A stretch of DNA of 5,763 bases from an uncultured Peptostreptococcaceae bacterium (GTDB taxonomy: Bacteria > Bacillota > Clostridia > Tissierellales > Peptoniphilaceae), in the NCBI GenBank assembly GCA_945910665.1, contig CAMDZK010000084.1, positions 1 to 5,763 on the forward strand, read 5' to 3'. Shown here piece after piece: positions 1 through 5,310 of the stretch (position 1 is its first letter; each line of letters starts with the position of its first letter). The position numbers and the translations under genes are program-made. The notes beneath the pieces were generated by a model that saw nothing but the letters and a program-made list of their open reading frames with translations, did not search any database and was not told where the DNA came from.

Positions 1-708
1 GGTGATAATGACTCGGTCCATGTTTTGGATATCTTTTACTAAATCCAACCCACGTCGCCCTTTGGAACGGCGCAATGAATCTTGGGAATCGGCAATATGT
101 TGCAGTTCCTTTAAAACGAAACCAGGAACCGCGACCTCTCCCTCTAAAAATCCGGTTTCGATGACGCCCGCAATTCGTCCGTCAATCAATGCTGACGTAT
201 CCAAAATTTTGATCGGTTGCGCGCTCATGCGCACTCGTTCGCGAGGTGCTCTTGGACGACTAAGCGCTGTGGCCAACTCGTTTCTCTTTGTACTTGCAAT
301 CATCAGTCCTAAATAACCCAAAGAAAGATAAAGAACAATCGTAATAATAATTCCTAAAATGCTACCAATGACTGGAACGCCTGCAAGAACATTTTGAATC
401 GGTTGACTAATCAAAGACGCTAACAAAAGACCGACAATCAGTCCCACGCCTCCAAGCACCACCTGCATCACCGGGAGTTTCTGCAACTCCTCCTCGACAT
501 AGGTCACTAACTTTTTGACTGGCGCCATAATCTTGCTGGAAAAAATAAAAAAAACAATTGCAAATAGGAGAATGACTCCTACATATAGCGCCACACGAAG
601 GGATTGTTGCATAACGAGCATACCGGCGGAAAATAATAAATAAATAAATCCAAAACCTAACAAACCGCCTAGGGCCGCCAGCAACAATCGCAAAGCTTTT
701 TGTGCCAT
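1..708 (-). CDS. yacL: YacL-type membrane-anchored PIN (PIN/TRAM) domain protein, 3' end cut by window
   Basis: The minus-strand frame is open from ATG at 708 to the window edge (236 codons, no stop). YacL-family proteins run to about 360 residues, so the rest of the PIN domain and the C-terminal TRAM domain lie outside. Four hydrophobic segments come first (about residues 6-31, 37-56, 80-98, 117-140), in two hairpin-like pairs. The PIN domain follows from about 166: KILDTSALIDGRI carries the acidic metal ligands D170 and D176, and FVLKELQHIAD supplies E201. The family is predicted to be a membrane-tethered, metal-dependent ribonuclease; that role is inferred from the fold. The start is supported by AAGGAG at 716-721, seven bases upstream. 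The gene begins 47 bases after the carD stop with no terminator between, so co-transcription with carD is likely. carD, yacL and then ispD is a common clostridial order, but ispD is not visible here. Confidence 0.9.
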   Translation of the reverse strand, partial: MAQKALRLLLAALGGLLGFGFIYLLFSAGMLVMQQSLRVALYVGVILLFAIVFFIFSSKIMAPVKKLVTYVEEELQKLPVMQVVLGGVGLIVGLLLASLISQPIQNVLAGVPVIGSILGIIITIVLYLSLGYLGLMIASTKRNELATALSRPRAPRERVRMSAQPIKILDTSALIDGRIAGVIETGFLEGEVAVPGFVLKELQHIADSQDSLRRSKGRRGLDLVKDIQNMDRVIIT

Positions 709-755
709 AGATTCACTCCTTTCTCTTTATAGTATAATAAGGAATTGTCAGCAAA

Positions 756-1238
756 TTATGAGCCGATAATTCCTTCAATTTTTTCGAGCATTTCTTCTGG
801 TTCGCCACCGCGCACAACAATCATTTCAGACACCAAAACATCCATCGCACTGCCCAACATTTTCTTTTCACCTGTTGAAAGGCCCTTCTCACGATGGAGC
901 AATGTCAAGTTGCGCACAACCTCTGCCACCTGAAAAATATCACCCGTTTTTAAAAGTTCTAAATTTTCTCGATACCGTACACTCCAATTGGTAGGCATGT
1001 TTTCATTAATACCCTCTTTTAAACCATCGAGAACTTGATCAGTTTTTTCAATAGAGCTCACCTCGCGCACGCCAATTTCTAGAGCGTTTTTCCTAGGAAT
1101 CGCAATGCGTAAATGGCCCACCGGAACACGTAAAACCAAGTATTCCATCGGTTCACCAAAGAACTCCTTCACCACAATTTCTTCCACCGTCCCCGCCCCA
1201 TGCATTGGGTACACAATTTTGTCACCTACCTCAAACAT
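756..1238 (-). CDS. carD: CarD-family RNA polymerase-binding transcription regulator
   Basis: This 160-residue protein has the usual length and both CarD domains. The N-terminal Tudor-like RNA polymerase-interacting domain spans about residues 1-65 (FEVGDKIVYPMHGAGTVEEI). The C-terminal helical DNA-binding domain (about 70-160) contains NWSVRYRENLELL and EKGLSTGEKKML. W85 lies where characterised CarD proteins have the tryptophan that inserts at the upstream edge of the -10 element. In mycobacteria and Thermus, CarD binds the RNA polymerase beta subunit and stabilises open promoter complexes; the same role is inferred here. The ATG at 1238 is preceded by a strong AAAGGAGGT four bases upstream (1243-1251). 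A perfect consensus promoter lies at 1302-1330, so the gene should be well expressed independently of radA. yacL follows closely downstream. Confidence 0.93.
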   Translation of the reverse strand: MFEVGDKIVYPMHGAGTVEEIVVKEFFGEPMEYLVLRVPVGHLRIAIPRKNALEIGVREVSSIEKTDQVLDGLKEGINENMPTNWSVRYRENLELLKTGDIFQVAEVVRNLTLLHREKGLSTGEKKMLGSAMDVLVSEMIVVRGGEPEEMLEKIEGIIGS

Positions 1239-1265
1239 AGTTACCTCCTTTCTCTTCTCCTATCT

Positions 1266-1271
1266 ATTATA
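1266..1271 (-). promoter_or_regulatory. second TATAAT -10-like box ahead of carD
   Basis: A TATAAT on the minus strand lies 27 bases before the carD start. The best -35 at 17-base spacing is TTTCGC (1289-1294), only three matches to consensus. It could be a weak secondary promoter or simply AT-rich leader sequence. The stronger promoter upstream makes this one dispensable. Confidence 0.25.
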
Positions 1272-1301
1272 CCTCAAAAAAGCAAATTGCGAAAATCGTA
1301 T

Positions 1302-1330
1302 ATTATATCAATTGTTGGTTATAGTGTCAA
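1302..1330 (-). promoter_or_regulatory. perfect sigma-A/sigma-70 promoter for carD
   Basis: On the minus strand a -35 box TTGACA (1325-1330) and a -10 box TATAAT (1302-1307) are separated by exactly 17 bases (1308-1324). All twelve hexamer positions match consensus. Transcription would start near 1295 and give a leader of roughly 57 bases before the carD ATG. The promoter lies just downstream of the terminator at 1355-1378, which would insulate it from upstream transcription. Confidence 0.8.
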
Positions 1331-1354
1331 ACTGCTAAAGAGGAATAAGGATAT

Positions 1355-1378
1355 AAAAAGACTCCCAGTAGAGGAGCC
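1355..1378 (-). terminator. intrinsic terminator upstream of the carD promoter
   Basis: On the minus strand GGCTCC (1373-1378) pairs with GGAGTC (1360-1365) across a 7-base loop, with one G-U pair, followed at once by five Ts (1355-1359). The G-U pair would be an A-C mismatch on the plus strand, so the hairpin fits minus-strand RNA. The nearest gene it could end is the Cna-B fragment, but that already has a hairpin at 1582-1613. This terminator may therefore belong to a separate RNA from 1380-1570. Confidence 0.55.
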
Positions 1379-1568
1379 GCCCAACATTTTTTCGCTGGGT
1401 CTGTGGGGCCAAACGCAGCGAGAGAGTGAATCCTTAAATGATTTGTGCTGCGCATCATGAATTTCTGCTATAGAGAATGATGAATGAAAAAAACAAAACA
1501 ACTTTTTTCTTCGAAAATAAGGGAATGGAAACCCATCAGTCCCATCCCCTCTCCGACCCAGAGGGTCG
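1355..1568 (-). ncRNA. candidate structured RNA or attenuator-like element of unknown family
   Basis: Between the Cna-B fragment and carD lie about 370 bases with no credible gene. On the minus strand they can form successive hairpins: 1554-1559 with 1563-1568 (6 bp, 3-base loop); 1520-1528 with 1542-1550 (9 bp, one G-U); 1453-1458 with 1477-1482 (6 bp); 1393-1397 plus 1399-1403 with 1416-1420 plus 1410-1414 (10 bp around a single C-C mismatch); 1380-1385 with 1394-1399 (6 bp, one G-U); and the U-tailed terminator at 1355-1378. Four of these have a G-U pair that becomes an A-C mismatch on the plus strand, so the minus strand is favoured, although I looked mainly on that strand. I saw no clear promoter of its own and did not recognise T-box, 6S or riboswitch consensus elements. 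It could be an independent small RNA, a leader, or decayed sequence. Confidence 0.3.
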
Positions 1569-1629
1569 AGGCTCTGAATGAAAAATGAGACAGAAAAGCA
1601 TCTGTCTCATTTTAACGCAACCGACCCAG
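1553..1629. repeat. 9-bp direct repeat CCGACCCAG flanking a terminator hairpin
   Basis: CCGACCCAG occurs at 1553-1561 and again at 1621-1629, bracketing 59 bases that hold the hairpin at 1582-1613 and the aberrant end of the Cna-B reading frame. A short direct repeat at a point where homology breaks off could be a target-site duplication or a recombination junction. No terminal inverted repeats or transposase were seen, so coincidence is possible. Confidence 0.4.
1582..1613 (-). terminator. bidirectional intrinsic terminator at the end of the Cna-B fragment
   Basis: A perfect 12-bp inverted repeat (AAAATGAGACAG at 1582-1593, CTGTCTCATTTT at 1602-1613) encloses an 8-base loop. Read on the minus strand, the stem ends in a run of five Ts (1585-1581); on the plus strand the tail is four Ts. 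The TGA stop of the Cna-B fragment (1607-1609) lies inside the stem, which suggests that coding sequence was joined to an existing terminator. Confidence 0.75.
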
Positions 1630-2089
1630 GAAGAGGACTCTCCGTATCTCCATCTACTTTGACCATCATAACAGGGACTTGGATTGGTGTATTAAATATA
1701 GTTTTAAACGCATCTTCAGTACCAGTGTAAGTGATGACTCCATCCGCTCCTACAGTGAAAGTTCTGACTGGATTTTCTGGAGTCTCGTATCCAGGCGGAA
1801 TATCAACTTCAATCAATTTGTATGATCCAGGTGGTAGTTTAGAAAACGTAACTTGACCATTTGTGTCGGTTCGTTGCGACTCATACAACACTCCGTCTTT
1901 CTCTAAGTGGAAAAGGATATTTTTTAAAATTGTATTATCAAGAGCATCCTTTTTCGTGAATACAATTTCGTTTATGTCATTGACATAATCCACGATGACT
2001 CTTTCTCTATTGATAATGGTCCTGTAGAATCCGTTTCCTTCATATCGTTTCTTTCCTGCGAGGTTACGCATGGTGCGTCGAAACAACAA
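1607..2089 (-). CDS. displaced Cna-B/SpaA-type isopeptide domain fragment, probably a decayed adhesin gene
   Basis: The frame encodes 160 residues from a TTG at 2089. Residues about 41-139 form one complete Cna-B (prealbumin-like) domain: a VFTKKDALD start with candidate lysine K46, TDTNGQVTFSKLPPGSYKL, E94 in LIEVDIPPGY, and N133 in IFNTPI, so the Lys-Glu-Asn set for an internal isopeptide bond looks intact. Residues 140-156 (VMMVKVDGDTESPLPGS) open a second repeat, which stops after a few more codons inside a terminator hairpin. There is no signal peptide, membrane segment or LPXTG-type motif, whereas pilins and adhesins with such domains are secreted and sortase-anchored. Composition differs locally: 1921-1980 has 15 G or C in 60 bases. 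A promoter-like pair (2143-2171) and AGGGGA (2097-2102), seven bases before the TTG, mean expression cannot be excluded. An ATG at 2071 lacks a Shine-Dalgarno. Most likely a remnant of a larger surface-protein gene. Confidence 0.65.
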   Translation of the reverse strand: MLFRRTMRNLAGKKRYEGNGFYRTIINRERVIVDYVNDINEIVFTKKDALDNTILKNILFHLEKDGVLYESQRTDTNGQVTFSKLPPGSYKLIEVDIPPGYETPENPVRTFTVGADGVITYTGTEDAFKTIFNTPIQVPVMMVKVDGDTESPLPGSVALK

Positions 2090-2142
2090 AAAAACGTCCC
2101 CTGCTCTACTTGTGATTGTACATATCGTTTGATATTACAATG

Positions 2143-2171
2143 ATTATACATAACAACCTAAGTTTTGATAA
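2143..2171 (-). promoter_or_regulatory. candidate promoter downstream of radA, ahead of the Cna-B fragment
   Basis: On the minus strand TTATCA (2166-2171, four of six matches to the -35 consensus) and a perfect TATAAT (2143-2148) are spaced by 17 bases (2149-2165). Transcription would begin near 2136, about 47 bases before the TTG at 2089. It sits just after the radA stop codon, where no terminator hairpin was seen. Confidence 0.45.
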
Positions 2172-2182
2172 CCTCTAGATAA

Positions 2183-3493
2183 CTACTTCAGAACACGAAT
2201 AATTTCGCTCACTGTGCGCCCGCTTTTCATGTCAATGCCTACAAGCGTGTACCCTAAGCGTTGTGCTTCTTTCATCCGTTGTTTTTCATAAGTGACGCGT
2301 TTGAGTTCTCCTGTGAGTCCCACTTCTGCAGCGTAGACAACATGTTCTGGAATTGATGTTTTTAAAATGGAGGATGCTACACTCATCATCACAGCAAGAT
2401 CAGAGGCGGGTTCTGTGAGGCGAACACCGCCCGTCGTTTTTATGATGACGTTCTTATCTTGCAGAGAAAGTCCTGCTCGTTCTTCTAATATAGAGAGCAA
2501 AGTGTTGAGTCGATCTCTGGACATATTTTCACTAATGCGAATGGGATAGGGCGAATAGCTTTTTGACACAAGGGATTCCACTTCGATAATAAAGGTTCTG
2601 GTTCCTTCTCGAATGACTGCTTTGGCAGAACCAATAACGCCTTTGTCTCGATGGGTAATAAAGTGCTCCGATGGGTCTGTGATTTCTCGAAGTCCTGTGT
2701 GTTCCATGGCAAAGACGGCAACTTCTCCCGTCTGACCAAAACGGTTTTTGGTGGAGCGGAGCATACGCAATTCGTCCATGTCTCCTCCTTCGAGGAGGAG
2801 GACTGTGTCTACCATGTGTTCCAGTGTTCTGAGACCTGCCATTTCGTCATTTTTTGTCATGTGACCGACGAGAATGGCGGCGCATTTTTGGGGTCCACTT
2901 TTACAATGCTGGACGATTTTTTCTGTACACGCGACCGTTTGGACCGGTGTGCCTGCACGCTGCGTGTGTTCTTGTGTGCGAAAGGTTTGGATACTGTCGA
3001 CGATGAGAATGTCTGCGTGGATATCTTCTGCTTGCGCGAGGACTGCGTCTAAGTCAGTCGTGGCAAATAGCCAGATATTTTGAGGGATGGGTGAAAGAAT
3101 GCGGTCTGCCCGAGCGCGAATTTGAGCGGCGCTTTCTTCCCCACTGGCGTAAAGGACATTTTTGCCGCTTGTGGCATATTGGGCTGCCATCTGGAGAAGC
3201 AGCGTGGATTTACCTGCTCCTGGGCGTGCGGTAAGAATGGTGACTCCATCTGCCATCATGCCGCCCCCTAATACTTCATCCCATCCGGCGACTGGCGATG
3301 GGATACGGGTGGATTCTTCCGTGGATATATCGATTAACTTTTTCGAGGGAACGACTGCGGTGGGTTTTTTAGTGCCTTGTTGAATGATGGTTTCTTCGAT
3401 GGTACCCCAAGAACCGCACTGGGCACATTTGCCTTCCCATCGCGGGTAGGTCGCCCCGCAGTCTGAACAAGTGTAGGTTGTTTTTTGTTTCAT
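2183..3493 (-). CDS. radA: DNA repair protein RadA (Sms), RecA-like ATPase/helicase
   Basis: The 436-residue protein has all RadA parts, slightly shorter than the usual 450-460. A C4 zinc finger lies at the N terminus (C9, C12, C23, C26). The RecA-like ATPase core follows: Walker A RPGAGKST with K95 and S96, YASGEES at 115-121, Walker B ending DILIVD with D166, and the RadA signature KNRFG at 249-253. The C-terminal Lon-protease-like domain (about 280-436) contains GGVRLTEPASDLA and AAEVGLTGELKRV. RadA acts in the cytoplasm on recombination intermediates, promoting branch migration and D-loop extension with RecA. Residues before Walker A read LTARPGAGKST, where many RadA proteins have GGDPGIGKST; the essential lysine and hydroxyl residues remain. 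The ATG at 3493 has AGGAGA at 3499-3504, five bases upstream. disA, a frequent downstream neighbour, is absent here. Confidence 0.97.
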   Translation of the reverse strand: MKQKTTYTCSDCGATYPRWEGKCAQCGSWGTIEETIIQQGTKKPTAVVPSKKLIDISTEESTRIPSPVAGWDEVLGGGMMADGVTILTARPGAGKSTLLLQMAAQYATSGKNVLYASGEESAAQIRARADRILSPIPQNIWLFATTDLDAVLAQAEDIHADILIVDSIQTFRTQEHTQRAGTPVQTVACTEKIVQHCKSGPQKCAAILVGHMTKNDEMAGLRTLEHMVDTVLLLEGGDMDELRMLRSTKNRFGQTGEVAVFAMEHTGLREITDPSEHFITHRDKGVIGSAKAVIREGTRTFIIEVESLVSKSYSPYPIRISENMSRDRLNTLLSILEERAGLSLQDKNVIIKTTGGVRLTEPASDLAVMMSVASSILKTSIPEHVVYAAEVGLTGELKRVTYEKQRMKEAQRLGYTLVGIDMKSGRTVSEIIRVLK

Positions 3494-3511
3494 GGGTCTC
3501 TCCTTTTGTTT

Positions 3512-3517
3512 ATTATA
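3512..3517 (-). promoter_or_regulatory. proximal -10 box for radA
   Basis: A perfect TATAAT on the minus strand lies 18 bases before the radA start, giving a predicted leader of only about 12 bases that still contains the Shine-Dalgarno. No good -35 box is found: CATCTT at 17-base spacing matches poorly. It may be weak, activator-dependent or coincidental. Confidence 0.35.
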
Positions 3518-3539
3518 CCCTGAGGAAATGACGCAAGAT

Positions 3540-3615
3540 GCCTCTCACAGAGGCAGGGTTTTATGCAGCTCTTCGAGCTGAGATGTCGGCTTTGTCTGTG
3601 AGCCTCCTACGGCTC
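3540..3615. repeat. cluster of three perfect hairpins in the radA upstream region
   Basis: The 263 bases between radA and the preceding gene contain no credible coding sequence. They hold three perfect inverted repeats close together: 3540-3545 with 3549-3554 (GCCTCT, 3-base loop), 3566-3571 with 3575-3580 (CAGCTC, 3-base loop) and 3600-3604 with 3611-3615 (GAGCC, 6-base loop). A longer-range 8-bp match pairs CTCACAGA (3544-3551) with TCTGTGAG (3595-3602) and would compete with the outer hairpins. None has a clear U-tail on the minus strand, so they do not look like radA terminators. They could be a structured leader if radA is transcribed from the distal promoter. Confidence 0.5.
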
Positions 3616-3649
3616 GTGAGAAGTGAGGTTATGTGCATTCTCTAGTTAT

Positions 3650-3677
3650 AATATACGCCAAACTTTCTGCTTGATAA
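3650..3677 (-). promoter_or_regulatory. candidate distal radA promoter
   Basis: On the minus strand TTATCA (3672-3677) and TATATT (3650-3655, five of six -10 matches) are spaced by 16 bases. The same -35 hexamer occurs in the candidate promoter at 2166-2171. A transcript from here would begin near 3643 and carry the three-hairpin region as an untranslated leader of about 150 bases. Confidence 0.35.
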
Positions 3678-3727
3678 ATATACGCATAGATTCTTTATTG
3701 ATATGCCGCAAAACTCGCTACGACGTT

Positions 3728-3753
3728 AAAAAGCCTCGTGGGTACGAGGCTTT
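3728..3753 (-). terminator. intrinsic terminator ending the apbE, M15 peptidase, unknown-gene operon
   Basis: GCCTCGT (3733-3739) pairs perfectly with ACGAGGC (3744-3750) around a 4-base loop. Flanking A and T residues extend the stem, and five Ts (3728-3732) follow on the minus strand. It begins three bases after the stop codon of the gene at 3757, so assignment to that gene is clear. Confidence 0.88.
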
Positions 3754-3756
3754 CGA

Positions 3757-4266
3757 TTATTCGATTTCAGCAAGTTTTTGTTTGATAAACTCATCAACTT
3801 CTAAATCTTCGATGGTAGCTGGAGCATTTTCATCAAACGCATTGGCACGAATCGTGAAGAAATTGATGAAGAGTGTATTTCCTTTGATAAAATATGTTTC
3901 TGTGGTTCCAGGATAAAAAACGAGATTTACTTCTTTATCGCCTTCTCCTTCAAATGCTGTTGGAGAGAGTGTTTTTACAGGGCGTAACATACTTTCTGGG
4001 AAGAGAGGATCTTCCATCATCCACATGTTATTATTCCAAAAGCGAGATTCTTTTTTGGTTGGGTTGTTCATACGCTCGCGATTAGAGATGGCAGAAAGAA
4101 CTTTACGCACAGAATCTGCATTGAAGTTTTCATCGTATTGTGCAGCCATGTTCGGGTCGTTGGCTAACTCAATTAAAAAAGTGTCGGCGATTTTTTCGCG
4201 GTCTGAAAGGCTTGCCCAAATAAAGAGCATCGTTTCTAAAATTTTGGTGTCAATTTTTACACGCAT
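3757..4266 (-). CDS. conserved protein of unknown function (possibly TDE2712-like)
   Basis: This 169-residue protein has no signal peptide, membrane helix or catalytic motif that I recognise. It begins MRVKIDTKILETMLFIWASLSDREKIADTF in a largely helical, amphipathic N-terminal third. The middle has an unusually aromatic and asparagine-rich block, ESRFWNNNMWMMEDPLFPES, at about 73-92. The C-terminal half looks more beta-rich (VNLVFYPGTTETYFIKGN, then TLFINFFTIRANAFDE) and ends in an acidic helix. From memory it resembles the uncharacterised TDE2712-type family found in clostridia and spirochaetes; that assignment is tentative and implies no function. The ATG at 4266 is preceded by AGGGGA (4273-4278), which overlaps the TAG stop (4277-4279) of the peptidase gene, so the two are probably translationally coupled. 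A terminator follows directly. The operon suggests a link to envelope functions, but the protein itself looks cytoplasmic. Confidence 0.8.
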   Translation of the reverse strand: MRVKIDTKILETMLFIWASLSDREKIADTFLIELANDPNMAAQYDENFNADSVRKVLSAISNRERMNNPTKKESRFWNNNMWMMEDPLFPESMLRPVKTLSPTAFEGEGDKEVNLVFYPGTTETYFIKGNTLFINFFTIRANAFDENAPATIEDLEVDEFIKQKLAEIE

Positions 4267-4276
4267 GGTTTTTCCC

Positions 4277-5302
4277 CTATTCTATTCCAAAGTATTCTTC
4301 TAATGTGAGACCAGAGTCAAAGATTTTGGCGGCGAGTTCTTCTCCTACATAGCGGAAGTGCCATGGTTCGTACATGTATCCGGTAATTTCTTCTTTCCCT
4401 TGGGGGTAACGGAGAATAAACCCGTATTTGTATGAATTTGCCGCAAGCCAAATGCCTTCGTCTGTGTCTTTAAAGCTTTCGTCAATATTGGTTTCAGGTT
4501 CGTCGTTAATAATGTCGATGGCGAGGCCCGTTTGATGTTCACTCTTTCCCGCTGGCGCAACACTGCGCATGGTCTCTTCTTCTCCCACGGCTGCGATGTT
4601 TCGTTCGATGACGCCCAACTGATATTCGTAGGAGCGGTACCCAGAGCCAATATCAATGGTCATGCCTTCGCTTTCTACGTCTGCTTTCATTTTCTCAAAC
4701 TGAATGCTCACTTCAGTTTTTAAGCCAGGGTCGTAGGTTTCTGGCAAACCAAATTCTTTGTTTGCAATCAGTGTTCCTTCCATGACTTTAAACTGATTGT
4801 CTTTCGAGGCATTTTCAAGACGTGCAGCGTCTACATAGCCTGCGTATTCGTTGTAGTTCACACGGGCAAATCCATTTAATTCGCCGTAATTTTCTACATA
4901 ATCGCCTTCTTCAAGCTCAAGAACCGTCGCCCCGCTTCCTGGTTCTTCATAGAGAATGACAGGTTTGGTCACTCGGGAAAATCCTTGGAGTGTATCTGAA
5001 TAACTCGCCGCTTCCGTAACCGCTCCTGTTTGTTCAGTTTCTGTTTTCATGGTATCTTCTGATTTTTCTGATCCTTCCGTTTCTTCTGTGGTCGCTGGCG
5101 TTTCCGTCTTTTCAGTTTTTGGCGCTTCTGTTTTTGCTACTTCTTCTGTTTTTGGTGGTTCTGGATTGTTTTGCTTGCGCAATTGGTTAAGTCCACAGGC
5201 TCCCAGTGCAATGACGAGGAGACAAATGAGGACAAAGATTTTCTTGCGATGTCTTCGTTTGGCAAGCTCTCGTTTTCTTTTTCTTCGTTCTCTGCTGTCC
5301 AT
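4277..5302 (-). CDS. anchored SH3b plus M15-family (VanY-like) D-alanyl-D-alanine carboxypeptidase
   Basis: The 341-residue protein begins with a very basic stretch (13 of the first 20 residues are R, K or H), then a hydrophobic segment at about 22-38. That segment ends in LGAC, so it is either a lipoprotein signal with C36 as the lipidated residue or a single-pass anchor. A Pro/Thr/Glu/Lys-rich linker (about 43-97) has repeated KTE units. A bacterial SH3-like domain follows (about 109-162), and then the M15 peptidase domain (about 170-335). Zinc-binding and catalytic residues are present: H256 and D263 in SEHQTGLAID, E312 and H315 in YEPWHFRYVG, plus R223 in GYRSYEYQ. Family members remove the terminal D-Ala from peptidoglycan stem peptides outside the membrane; ordinary wall maturation is more likely than vancomycin resistance, since no van genes are visible. 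The ATG at 5302 has AGGAGGG three bases upstream, overlapping the stop of the apbE-like gene. Confidence 0.93.
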   Translation of the reverse strand: MDSRERRKRKRELAKRRHRKKIFVLICLLVIALGACGLNQLRKQNNPEPPKTEEVAKTEAPKTEKTETPATTEETEGSEKSEDTMKTETEQTGAVTEAASYSDTLQGFSRVTKPVILYEEPGSGATVLELEEGDYVENYGELNGFARVNYNEYAGYVDAARLENASKDNQFKVMEGTLIANKEFGLPETYDPGLKTEVSIQFEKMKADVESEGMTIDIGSGYRSYEYQLGVIERNIAAVGEEETMRSVAPAGKSEHQTGLAIDIINDEPETNIDESFKDTDEGIWLAANSYKYGFILRYPQGKEEITGYMYEPWHFRYVGEELAAKIFDSGLTLEEYFGIE

Positions 5303-5310
5303 GGTCCCTC

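Noticed and set aside
2..316. Plus-strand open frame of 104 codons at the left edge
   Set aside because: It is the antisense shadow of yacL, which shows clear PIN-domain and membrane-segment sequence on the minus strand.
709..755. Separate promoter for yacL between carD and yacL (TATAAA or TATACT boxes)
   Set aside because: No -35 box at acceptable spacing was found (TTGCTG is the best, three of six), so read-through from the carD promoter is the simpler explanation.
1410..1550. Possible T-box riboswitch on the plus strand (GAGAGAG near 1420 and AGGGAATGGAAACC near 1520 followed by GTCCC)
   Set aside because: The T-box core AGGGTGGNACCGCG is not matched, no aminoacylation or amino-acid gene follows on the plus strand, and the stems have mismatches on that strand.
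1480..1581. Plus-strand 33-codon ORF (MNEKNKTTFFFENKG start) ending just before the terminator hairpin at 1582
   Set aside because: No convincing Shine-Dalgarno or promoter precedes it, the encoded sequence resembles nothing I recognise, and it overlaps stems that fit minus-strand RNA better.
2651..3052. Plus-strand open frame of 133 codons inside radA
   Set aside because: It lies wholly antisense to the conserved ATPase core of RadA and has no ribosome binding site or recognisable domain.
4345..4656. Second minus-strand frame of 103 codons inside the M15 peptidase gene
   Set aside because: It overlaps the conserved catalytic part of the peptidase in another frame and has no independent support.
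4277..5302. Vancomycin resistance gene vanY
   Set aside because: M15 carboxypeptidases are common housekeeping enzymes, and no vanH, vanA, vanX, vanR or vanS genes are visible in the window.
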